Origin: JAGOUN01 sp040389005 | GTDB lineage: Bacteria > Pseudomonadota > Gammaproteobacteria > JAGOUN01 | DNA: 27,376 bases | Assembly (NCBI GenBank): GCA_040389005.1 | Contig: JAZKAS010000011.1 | Coordinates: forward strand, 1 to 27,376 | Reading direction: 5' to 3' | Part shown: piece by piece, positions 1-6,308 of the stretch | Layout: each line of letters starts with the position of its first letter | Position numbering within the stretch: position 1 is the stretch's first letter | The notes under the pieces: generated by a model | Databases searched by the model: none | The model's input: only the letters and a program-made list of their open reading frames with translations | What the model was told of the DNA's origin: nothing | Position numbers and translations under genes: made by a program

Positions 1-6
1 AAAATC

Positions 7-369
7 ATGCCATATGAACCAACGTCGTCCGAACAAAAAATGATCAAAAATTTCGAAACAGCTAAAGCTCTATTTAATGAGTTTGAGAAGCATTTTGGAT
101 CAAAGGCCGCTCACGATGTGTTTCTGTTACAAAAAGCGCTCACAACAGCCGGCATCGAACCGGAGATGATCACCCTCGTTCTTGGAGTGCTCACAACAAA
201 AAATACCCAATTTAATGAAGAGTTGGGCCGCATGCATCAACCTTCTGTATCACCAGCCACCCCCTCAGACCTAACAACACCAGAATCTTACAGGAGCAGA
301 TCGCCTGCCATGTTCGAAAAACCACAAGCAAGCGACATCACTAGTGGAATACATCCGCAAATCCGTTAG
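7..369 (+). CDS. Small hypothetical protein, about 120 aa
   Basis: I do not recognise this protein. Residues 1-75 look helical, with hydrophobic and charged residues alternating (for example FETAKALFNEFEKHFG). Residues 76-120 are rich in Pro, Ser and Thr and look disordered. There is no signal peptide, membrane segment or Cys. The ATG lies 6 bases from the window edge and the frame is open upstream, so the true start may lie outside the window. It ends 36 bases before glyQ on the same strand and could be co-transcribed with it. Codon use does not stand out from its neighbours. Confidence 0.6.
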   Translation: MPYEPTSSEQKMIKNFETAKALFNEFEKHFGSKAAHDVFLLQKALTTAGIEPEMITLVLGVLTTKNTQFNEELGRMHQPSVSPATPSDLTTPESYRSRSPAMFEKPQASDITSGIHPQIR

Positions 370-372
370 AAT
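367..372 (+). promoter_or_regulatory. Possible -10 element for glyQ
   Basis: TAGAAT overlaps the stop codon of the upstream small gene, 34 bases before the glyQ ATG. I see no good -35 at 16-18 bp, so this is a weak call. A clear AGAGGA ribosome binding site at 397-402 precedes the glyQ start. Confidence 0.3.
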
Positions 373-405
373 ACCTCTCACAAAACATTTAAGTTCAGAG
401 GATTC

Positions 406-1302
406 ATGGCCGTTCTCACGTTTCAAGATATGATTGCACGCTTGCAAGCATATTGGTCCGCGCAAGGTTGCGTGATTATGCAACCGTTGGATTTGGAAGT
501 GGGCGCGGGAACATTCCACCCGACCACCTTTTTACGCGCCATCGGCCCGGAGCCTTGGTTTGCGGCGTACGTGCAACCGTCACGCCGCCCGACGGATGGC
601 CGTTATGGCGAAAACCCCAATCGCGTACAACATTATTATCAATTTCAAGTAGCGATGAAGCCTTCACCAGAAAATATTCAAGAACTTTATCTGGACTCTT
701 TAGCAGAAATTGGCATTGATGCAAAGGTTCATGATATTCGCTTTGTGGAAGATAACTGGGAATCCCCCACATTAGGCGCTTGGGGATTAGGCTGGGAAGT
801 TTGGTACGACGGTATGGAAGTCACGCAATTCACTTATTTTCAACAAGTCGGTGGTTTAGAATGCAAACCAGTGATGGGCGAAATCACATACGGATTAGAG
901 CGCATTGCAATGGCGGTTCAAGGCGTTGAAAGCATTTTTGATATTGTTTGGGCGAATACCCCGAATGGTCCTGTGACCTATGGTGATGTGTTTAAACAAA
1001 ATGAAATTGAACAATCGACCTATAATTTTGAACACGCAAATGTGGACGTGTTATTAAAACGCTTTTCAGAATATGAAGCGGATTGTCAAAATCTATTAGA
1101 AAAAAATCTGCCGTTGCCTGCCTATGAAATGGCGCTCAAAGCCTCACATACATTTAATTTACTCGATGCACGACAAGCGATTTCTGTCACAGAACGTCAA
1201 CGTTATATTTTGCGTATGCGCACTTTAACTAAAAAAATTGCAGAAAATTATTATACAGCACGCGAAACTCTCGGTTTTCCTTTGCTTAAAAATCAAAAAT
1301 AA
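406..1302 (+). CDS. glyQ: Glycyl-tRNA synthetase alpha subunit
   Basis: GlyQ is the catalytic alpha subunit of the bacterial alpha2-beta2 glycyl-tRNA synthetase. It makes glycyl-adenylate and charges tRNA-Gly in the cytoplasm. The whole 298-residue sequence is typical of the family (E. coli about 303 aa). It begins with the conserved FQDMIARLQAYW stretch, followed by GCVIMQPLDLEVGAGTFHP, SRRPTDGRYGENPNR and the glycine-rich GLERIAMAVQGV region. The start is supported by AGAGGA four bases upstream. The beta subunit gene follows 13 bases after the stop, so the two are made together. Confidence 0.98.
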   Translation: MAVLTFQDMIARLQAYWSAQGCVIMQPLDLEVGAGTFHPTTFLRAIGPEPWFAAYVQPSRRPTDGRYGENPNRVQHYYQFQVAMKPSPENIQELYLDSLAEIGIDAKVHDIRFVEDNWESPTLGAWGLGWEVWYDGMEVTQFTYFQQVGGLECKPVMGEITYGLERIAMAVQGVESIFDIVWANTPNGPVTYGDVFKQNEIEQSTYNFEHANVDVLLKRFSEYEADCQNLLEKNLPLPAYEMALKASHTFNLLDARQAISVTERQRYILRMRTLTKKIAENYYTARETLGFPLLKNQK

Positions 1303-1315
1303 GGAACCAGCAACA

Positions 1316-3379
1316 ATGGCTCATCATGATTTACTTATCGAAATTCTTACAGAAGAATTGCCACCGAAACGCTTAAAAACATTAGCACAAGCGTTTGCTT
1401 TTAATATTGAAAAACAATTAAAAGAAGCGCAGCTCGAATATTCTGGCATCAAGTCATTTGCCACACCGCGTCGACTCGCGATCATTGTTGATCAACTTGC
1501 AGAAAAACAGCCCGCGCAAAAAAATGAACACAAAGGCCCTAACATTGCAGTTGCTTATGACGCACAAAAACAATTAACACCGGCAGGCCTAGGGTTTTTA
1601 AAAAAATGTGGCATTGACGCAGAACAATTAAGCACAATCCAAACCGACAAAGGCGAATGCTTATATTTTTCTGGAGAAAAACCCGGCTTATCCGTTGATG
1701 CGCTCATGCCAGAAATTCTCAAAACAGCGTTAAAAGAATTACCGATTCCAAAACCCATGCGCTGGGCCAATCATGATTTTTCATTTATTCGCCCAGTACA
1801 TTCGGTGATTTTATTGTACGGTGAACGCGTAATCCCGGCTGAGTTTTTTGGCTTGCAAACAGATCGTTGCACACAAGGACATCGGCAACTTTCTCATGGC
1901 CCGATCGAAATTGGCTTTCCAGAAAATTATGCCGCTGAATTAGAAGAACAAGGTTGCGTGATTGTGGATGGCGAAGATCGCAAAACAATTATTCTCGATC
2001 AAATTCATACAACACTAGAAGCCTTAAGCGAAGCCACTTCACGCACTGAATTGAAAATCGCCATTACGACAACCCAAGACTACGAAAATTTGTTAGAAGA
2101 AATTACTGCGTTGGTTGAATGGCCCAAAGTATTATTATGCCGTTTTGACGAAAGTTTTTTAAGCGTTCCCAAAGAAGCGTTAATGGCCAGCATGCAAGGT
2201 CATCAAAAATGTTTTGCGATTGCAGATGCCAATGAAAACTTGCTGCCTTATTTTATCACCGTCAGTAATTTGCAAAGCGAAGATGAAATGGCGATCATTC
2301 ATGGCAATGAACGCGTTATGCGCGCGCGATTATCGGATGCGAAGTTTTTTTATGATACCGATTCAAAAGTGTCGTTAGAATCTTATGAGCCAAAACTAGA
2401 AAAAACTATCTATCAAGAAAAACTAGGCACTTTAAAAGATAAAGTAGATCGCGTGACAAAACTCGCGATTTATTTTGCCGAACAAATCGGTGCAAATAGT
2501 GAATTCACACAACGCGCTGCACAATTATGCAAACTCGATTTGTTTTCGCACATGGTCGGTGAATTTCCCGAGCTTCAAGGTATCATGGGGAAATATTACG
2601 CGTTACATGATGGCGAAAAATCTGAAGTAGCAAATGCCATTGAAGAATATTATTGGCCGAGATTTTCTGACGATAAAATCCCCACGGCACTCGTGAGTGT
2701 TGCATTGGCATTGGCAGATCGGTTAGACACTATTACGAGCTTTTTTAGTGTTGGATTAATCCCCTCAGGCGACAAAGATCCCTTTGCATTAAAACGCGCT
2801 GCATTGGGGTTTTTGAAAATTATTATTGAAAACAAGCTCGATATTCATTTGGAAAAAATTCTTGGAAATGAAAATGTAACTGATTTTTTTAAAGAGCGTT
2901 TTAAAACAATCGCGCTTGAAAAGAATATCACTGCTGATGTATTTAACGCCATATCGAAACTCAACTTGTTACAGCCTTGTGATGCACTCGCAAGAATGCA
3001 GGCGCTTCAATTATTCAAGAGCAACCCAGACGCGGCTTCTATTATTCAAGCAGATAAACGCGTTAAAAACATTCTTGCTAAAAACAACGAAGCTAATTTT
3101 AATTGTACATATGGCGTTAATTGGTGCGAAAAAGAAATTGAAAAAATCTTCATGAATGAAATAGTAAAAACAAAAAAAGCGGTGGATGATTTATCCGATT
3201 ATTCAAATGCACTGTTGTTGCTAGCCAGACTTAAACCCTTCGTCGATCAATTTTTTGAAGAAGTGATGGTGATGGCCGATAATATAGAAGTGCGTAATAA
3301 TCGATTAGCCATCGTCAAAAACTTACGAGAACTTTTTTTGAGTATTGGTGATTTGTCTGAGTTGCAATTAACAGGATGA
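1316..3379 (+). CDS. glyS: Glycyl-tRNA synthetase beta subunit
   Basis: GlyS is the beta subunit of tetrameric glycyl-tRNA synthetase and is needed for tRNA binding. The family start is clear (LLIEILTEELPPKRL near the N-terminus). The first ATG with a ribosome binding site (AAGGA at 1301-1305) is at 1316, giving 687 residues (E. coli 689); an in-frame ATG at 1238 lies inside glyQ and is unlikely. The central part has the HD-like region typical of the family (around FSHMVGEFPELQG), followed by the DPFALKRAALG segment. The C-terminus has the DALR-type anticodon-binding portion (VMVMADNIEVRNNRLAIVKN). The stop at 3377-3379 abuts the toxin-antitoxin promoter. Confidence 0.98.
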   Translation: MAHHDLLIEILTEELPPKRLKTLAQAFAFNIEKQLKEAQLEYSGIKSFATPRRLAIIVDQLAEKQPAQKNEHKGPNIAVAYDAQKQLTPAGLGFLKKCGIDAEQLSTIQTDKGECLYFSGEKPGLSVDALMPEILKTALKELPIPKPMRWANHDFSFIRPVHSVILLYGERVIPAEFFGLQTDRCTQGHRQLSHGPIEIGFPENYAAELEEQGCVIVDGEDRKTIILDQIHTTLEALSEATSRTELKIAITTTQDYENLLEEITALVEWPKVLLCRFDESFLSVPKEALMASMQGHQKCFAIADANENLLPYFITVSNLQSEDEMAIIHGNERVMRARLSDAKFFYDTDSKVSLESYEPKLEKTIYQEKLGTLKDKVDRVTKLAIYFAEQIGANSEFTQRAAQLCKLDLFSHMVGEFPELQGIMGKYYALHDGEKSEVANAIEEYYWPRFSDDKIPTALVSVALALADRLDTITSFFSVGLIPSGDKDPFALKRAALGFLKIIIENKLDIHLEKILGNENVTDFFKERFKTIALEKNITADVFNAISKLNLLQPCDALARMQALQLFKSNPDAASIIQADKRVKNILAKNNEANFNCTYGVNWCEKEIEKIFMNEIVKTKKAVDDLSDYSNALLLLARLKPFVDQFFEEVMVMADNIEVRNNRLAIVKNLRELFLSIGDLSELQLTG

Positions 3380-3390
3380 TTGTGTATACT
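3362..3390 (+). promoter_or_regulatory. Promoter of the toxin-antitoxin pair
   Basis: A -35-like TTGCAA (3362-3367), inside the last codons of glyS, and a -10 TATACT (3385-3390) are separated by exactly 17 bp. Transcription would begin near 3397. The -10 lies inside the left palindrome of the operator, so the repressor and RNA polymerase would compete for it. Confidence 0.6.
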
Positions 3391-3405
3391 TTTTTGTATA
3401 CACAA
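3380..3405. promoter_or_regulatory. Paired-palindrome operator of the TA pair
   Basis: TTGTGTATAC and GTATACACAA form a perfect 10-bp inverted repeat around TTTTTT. Each arm contains its own GTATAC palindrome (3384-3389 and 3396-3401), with centres 12 bp apart. E. coli YefM-YoeB is known to bind two TGTACA palindromes with centres 12 bp apart. The antitoxin here is of the Phd/YefM class, and the site overlaps the -10, so this is very probably the autorepression operator. Confidence 0.75.
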
Positions 3406-3421
3406 ATTAATGAGTGAATTT

Positions 3422-3658
3422 ATGCAAGCTTCAATCCGAGAATTACGCCAGCATACAAAAGAGCTTTTGGATGCGGCTATGCGCGGCGAAAGAGTCATTG
3501 TCACTTATCATGATCAAGAATATATCCAACTGGTCCCCGTGCAAAATAAAAAAATCACTGAAAAAAATGAAGCATTTGGCATGTGGAAAGACGATCCAAG
3601 CACCGCCAATGTTGATGAATTTATCAACCAATTGAGAAGACCTCGCCATGCTGATTGA
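3422..3658 (+). CDS. Phd/YefM-family antitoxin
   Basis: This small protein should neutralise the PIN toxin encoded next to it and repress the shared promoter. The N-terminus reads as a Phd/YefM DNA-binding fold: IRELRQHTKELLDAAMRGERVIVTYHDQ, written here as the pattern xxxELRQxxxELLDxxxxGExVIVT. It ends in LVPV before a toxin-binding tail with AFGMWKDD and INQLRRPR. I chose the ATG at 3422 (78 aa) because the family normally starts a few residues before ELRQ and because GAGTGA at 3412-3417 can serve as ribosome binding site. An in-frame ATG at 3410 would add four residues. The gene overlaps the toxin by 11 bases. Confidence 0.88.
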   Translation: MQASIRELRQHTKELLDAAMRGERVIVTYHDQEYIQLVPVQNKKITEKNEAFGMWKDDPSTANVDEFINQLRRPRHAD

Positions 3659-4028
3659 CTCCGATGTTTTTATTTGGTATTTCCGCGGTAATGATAAAGC
3701 GGCCAAAGCCATTGAAAACACGAATAATCTGCAAATAAGCAGCGTTGTGTACATGGAGTTACTGCAAGGCATGAGAAACAAAAAAGAACTAAATGCTTTC
3801 AAGAAATTCATTCAACTGCACAACATACGCTGCATACCTTTGACACCTGAAATCACAGCACGAGCCATTCATTTTATAGAATTATATAGCTTGAGCCATG
3901 GTTTACGCATGGCCGACGCACTTATTGCTGCCACTTGCGATATCCATGGTGATACGCTCATGACAGCGAACGATGTTCATTATAAAATGATTACCTCTCT
4001 CACTATTCAAATTTTCAGGCCTCACTAA
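3648..4028 (+). CDS. vapC: PIN-domain toxin, VapC family
   Basis: VapC-type toxins are metal-dependent RNases that cut tRNA or rRNA when not held by their antitoxin. The 126-residue protein is one PIN domain. The acidic residues expected at the active site are present: Asp4 in MLIDSDVFIW, Glu37 in VVYMELLQG, Asp90 in RMADALIAA and Asp109 in TANDVHY. The toxin therefore looks intact. GAGAAG upstream inside the antitoxin gene is a plausible ribosome binding site, and the 11-base overlap with the antitoxin suggests translational coupling. The stop is followed after only three bases by gmhB, so read-through from the TA promoter would reach gmhB and plsC. Confidence 0.92.
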   Translation: MLIDSDVFIWYFRGNDKAAKAIENTNNLQISSVVYMELLQGMRNKKELNAFKKFIQLHNIRCIPLTPEITARAIHFIELYSLSHGLRMADALIAATCDIHGDTLMTANDVHYKMITSLTIQIFRPH

Positions 4029-4031
4029 CTT

Positions 4032-4520
4032 ATGAAACTCATCATCCTCGATCGCGATGGCGTCATCAATTATGACTCGCCTGATTTTATAAAATCTCCC
4101 GAAGAATGGCATGCTATCCCCGGCAGCCTTGAAGCAATTGCATTATTAAATAAAGCCGGAATTAAAGTGGCGATTGCCAGCAATCAATCAGGATTAGCGC
4201 GTGGATATTTTACAGAAGACACTTTGAAAAAAATTCATCAAAAAATGCTTGATGAATTAAAAAAATGTGGTGGACATATTGATAAAATATTTTATTGTCC
4301 GCACGGACCCCATGATGATTGCGCTTGTCGAAAACCAAAGCCCGGCATGTTATTACAAGCATTTGAATATTTTAATGTAAAACCTGAAGAAGCATGTTTT
4401 GCAGGAGATTCTCAACGCGATATCGATGCCGCATCAGCTGCTAAGTGCCGCGCAATATATATCAATACTGACAACACACTTTATAATTTTATCACTTCAT
4501 TTTTAGGGGAAAATTTATGA
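4032..4520 (+). CDS. gmhB: D,D-heptose 1,7-bisphosphate 7-phosphatase
   Basis: GmhB removes the 7-phosphate from D-glycero-D-manno-heptose 1,7-bisphosphate on the way to ADP-heptose for the LPS inner core. It is a cytoplasmic HAD-family phosphatase. The nucleophile motif DRDGVIN (Asp7, Asp9) is at the N-terminus, SNQSG is at 50-54, and the HAD motif GDSQRDID is at 125-132. The zinc loop typical of GmhB is present as CPHGPHDDCACRKPKPG, with Cys89, His91, Cys97 and Cys99. At 162 aa it is shorter than E. coli GmhB (about 191) but complete in its motifs. It has only a weak ribosome binding site and starts three bases after vapC. It overlaps plsC by ATGA. Confidence 0.93.
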   Translation: MKLIILDRDGVINYDSPDFIKSPEEWHAIPGSLEAIALLNKAGIKVAIASNQSGLARGYFTEDTLKKIHQKMLDELKKCGGHIDKIFYCPHGPHDDCACRKPKPGMLLQAFEYFNVKPEEACFAGDSQRDIDAASAAKCRAIYINTDNTLYNFITSFLGENL

Positions 4521-5242
4521 TCATTTTTCAGTTCATTACCTCACTACTATTTTCAATTATTATGCTAATACTCACTGTTTTTTTTGGCTTTAGCTGTTCA
4601 TTATTATCGTGCGCCCCTAATTTATCGCGCTCGTTAGGGAGAAAATATGGTTATCTTGTTATACAAACCGCACGCTACTTATGTGGAATTCGCTACCAAA
4701 TTCAAGGCGTTGAAAATATTCCTAAAAACAATCATTTTATTATTTTCAGCAAACATCAATCAACATGGGAAACATTATTTCTACTTTTTTATTTCCCACG
4801 CATGGCTATTATCTTAAAAAAAGAATTGCTCAATATTCCTTTTTTTGGCTGGGGATTACGAACAATACAACCGATTGCTATTGATAGAAGCGCAGGTCGG
4901 GCTGCTATTGCGGAACTTAATCGTCAAGGTGAAATTCGCTTACAGCAAAATCTATGTGTTTTATGTTTTCCTGAAGGCACGCGCAAATCGCCTGGCGATT
5001 CGCCTGATTACAAAATCGGTGGCGCCATGCTTGCCAGCAAAACAGGCGCGCCTATTTTGCCTATTGCATTAAACTCAGGAGAATGCTGGCCCAAGAAAGG
5101 ATTTTTCAAAAAACCAGGACTGATATCTGTCATTATTGGACCATGTATTACAACTCAAAATAAAAAGACCAACGTGATTCTGCAAGAAGCGCAAGAGTGG
5201 ATTGAAGGCCAAATGAGTAAAATTAATTTCACGGCAAATTAA
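4517..5242 (+). CDS. plsC: 1-acyl-glycerol-3-phosphate acyltransferase
   Basis: This is a membrane-bound LPLAT-family acyltransferase, probably making phosphatidic acid from lysophosphatidic acid. Residues 1-31 form a hydrophobic membrane segment. The catalytic block reads KHQSTWET, so the usual H-X4-D motif is H-X4-E (His80, Glu85). My recollection is that this variant also occurs in the Pseudomonas/Neisseria type of PlsC found beside gmhB. The second signature FPEGTR is at 151-156, and GAPILPIALNS follows. At 241 aa the length is normal. The start overlaps the gmhB stop as ATGA, which implies translational coupling. Confidence 0.9.
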   Translation: MIIFQFITSLLFSIIMLILTVFFGFSCSLLSCAPNLSRSLGRKYGYLVIQTARYLCGIRYQIQGVENIPKNNHFIIFSKHQSTWETLFLLFYFPRMAIILKKELLNIPFFGWGLRTIQPIAIDRSAGRAAIAELNRQGEIRLQQNLCVLCFPEGTRKSPGDSPDYKIGGAMLASKTGAPILPIALNSGECWPKKGFFKKPGLISVIIGPCITTQNKKTNVILQEAQEWIEGQMSKINFTAN

Positions 5243-5254
5243 TTGCCTCTGAAA

Positions 5255-5298
5255 CTTAAGAAAACATTAAGGATGAATTAAGAAAAACTTAAGAAAAT
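5255..5298. promoter_or_regulatory. Four tandem 11-bp TTAAG units, PmrA-box-like
   Basis: TTAAG occurs at 5256, 5267, 5278 and 5289, exactly every 11 bp. Each unit is (C/A)TTAAG followed by five mostly A bases. OmpR/PhoB-family regulators bind such direct half-sites once per helical turn, and the known PmrA site is YTTAAK-N5-YTTAAK. The array starts 13 bases after the plsC stop. The last unit begins 25 bp before a -10 (TATGAT, 5313-5318), covering the -35 position, as expected for an activator site. Confidence 0.6.
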
Positions 5299-5312
5299 TT
5301 TATTTGTTTTTT

Positions 5313-5318
5313 TATGAT
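5313..5318 (+). promoter_or_regulatory. -10 element downstream of the TTAAG array
   Basis: TATGAT matches the sigma-70 -10 consensus in five of six positions. There is no separate -35; that position is occupied by the fourth TTAAG half-site. The start of transcription would be near 5325. A second candidate -10, TATACT at 5360-5365, has no convincing -35 either. Confidence 0.4.
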
Positions 5319-5324
5319 AAAAAA

Positions 5325-5527
5325 ATTGCAAATAAACCTGCAAAATTCACATCTGCTACTATACTGACCCAGCACGATTCATAACATCTCAACAAGGATC
5401 GGTCGATCGCAGGAAGCTACAAGGCCATGTGTTCTGAACACTATAATACTAATACTAATAAGTGCGTTGTAGCCCTAGGTTGTAGCGAGATAAAAATAAA
5501 TAATACTCAATGCAACCTAGCTTTTTT
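5325..5527 (+). ncRNA. Possible small RNA, about 200 nt
   Basis: This stretch lies between a promoter-like site (TTAAG array plus TATGAT) and a hairpin with T-run, and holds no clear protein gene. It contains a GATCG-GT-CGATC inverted repeat (5397-5408), a GTGTTC-T-GAACAC repeat (5429-5441), two GTTGTAGC copies (5466 and 5479) and AGGAAG/AAGGAT motifs. I do not recognise it as tmRNA, 6S, RNase P or any other named RNA. Its 3' end runs into the end of the convergent aldo/keto reductase gene. It may instead be a long 3' leader-out of the plsC operon, or the mRNA of the 34-codon ORF at 5427. Confidence 0.3.
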
Positions 5528-5531
5528 GTGA
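5427..5531 (+). CDS. Possible 34-aa Cys-containing peptide
   Basis: An ATG at 5427 opens 34 codons ending in TGA at 5529. The peptide begins MCSEHYNTNTNK and has Cys at 2, 13, 19 and 29. AGGA at 5411-5414 is somewhat far for a ribosome binding site, and AAGG at 5421 is too close. The reading frame crosses the terminator-like hairpin, whose two arms encode ALGC and CNLA. An ORF this short can arise by chance, so this is only a candidate. Confidence 0.18.
   Translation: MCSEHYNTNTNKCVVALGCSEIKINNTQCNLAFL
5475..5527 (+). terminator. Hairpin plus T-run, plus strand
   Basis: CTAGGTTGTA (5475-5484) pairs with TGCAACCTAG (5511-5520), ten pairs with one G-U, and is followed by CTTTTTT. The 26-nt loop is long for an intrinsic terminator, which lowers confidence. 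It would end transcripts from the plsC operon or the small RNA before they run deep into the opposing reductase gene, whose stop codon lies inside the stem. Confidence 0.5.
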
Positions 5532-6308
5532 CCTCAAGGCAATTTGCATTTTCTGTACATTTTCTAATAAATGCTTTGGATTGCACGTCCCGACGACAAC
5601 ACTACTCACCGCAGACATTGTAAAAATTTGTTGAAATGTTTTTAATGCAGATTCTGGCGTATGCGAATGCCCGCTGGCAAATGCTTTTTTGACCAATATT
5701 GCCTTACCTAGTTCAGCGGCTTTTTCAAAAACAGGTTTTTCATGCGTATTTTGAAGATTATAAGTTGCCATCACGACATCACTTTTTTCTAGAGCCAATA
5801 ATCCACCTTCAATAGTTTTTGTTGACATGCCATACGAGCGAATTAATCCTTTTGCTTTTATATCGGCAAGAATATCAAGCGCACCAAAACGATTAATAAT
5901 ATCAAGATCATCACCATTCGAATGCACTAGCACGGTATCAAGATAATTAGTTTTCAATAATTTTAAACTGCGCTCAATACTAAAACGAATATGTTTTTCT
6001 GAAAAATCAAACCGCGATTGGTTATTAATAAATTCTTCGCCGACTTTCGTGACAATATGCCAATCTGAACGAACACCCGGCAATAATTTTCCTAATCGTT
6101 CTTCACTATGACCATACGCGGGTGCTGTATCAATGAGATTAATCCCTAATTCTAAGGCTGTATTTAATAATTTTCTTACTGCATCATCATCGGGAATTTC
6201 AAAGGCTTGTGGATATTTTACTTGTTGATTTCGGCCGATTTTTACCGTACCCAAACCAATCGGGCTGACCCACATGCTGGTATTGCCGAAGGCTCTTTTT
6301 TGCATCAT
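5517..6308 (-). CDS. Aldo/keto reductase family protein
   Basis: This is a TIM-barrel NAD(P)H-dependent oxidoreductase; the substrate cannot be told from sequence. The catalytic tetrad is complete: Asp60 and Tyr65 in LIDTAPAYGHSEERLG, Lys88 in IVTKVGEE and His129 in TVLVHSNG. The N-terminus has the usual GLGTVKIGRN pattern. I place the start at the ATG at 6308 (263 aa) because it overlaps the stop of the upstream FAD gene as ATGA and has GGGGG at 6317-6321 as ribosome binding site. An ATG at 6323 would add five residues and has no such site. It is the last gene of a three-gene minus-strand operon. The end may be protected by the convergent hairpin. Confidence 0.88.
   Translation of the reverse strand: MMQKRAFGNTSMWVSPIGLGTVKIGRNQQVKYPQAFEIPDDDAVRKLLNTALELGINLIDTAPAYGHSEERLGKLLPGVRSDWHIVTKVGEEFINNQSRFDFSEKHIRFSIERSLKLLKTNYLDTVLVHSNGDDLDIINRFGALDILADIKAKGLIRSYGMSTKTIEGGLLALEKSDVVMATYNLQNTHEKPVFEKAAELGKAILVKKAFASGHSHTPESALKTFQQIFTMSAVSSVVVGTCNPKHLLENVQKMQIALRSQKS

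Noticed and set aside
5442..5447. Perfect TATAAT inside the possible small RNA
   Set aside because: No -35 at 16-18 bp, and only about 75 bases remain before the hairpin. It is also part of a TAATAC short repeat.
5444..5461. TAATAC short tandem repeat
   Set aside because: Under three copies of six bases; too short to be a CRISPR or a meaningful satellite.
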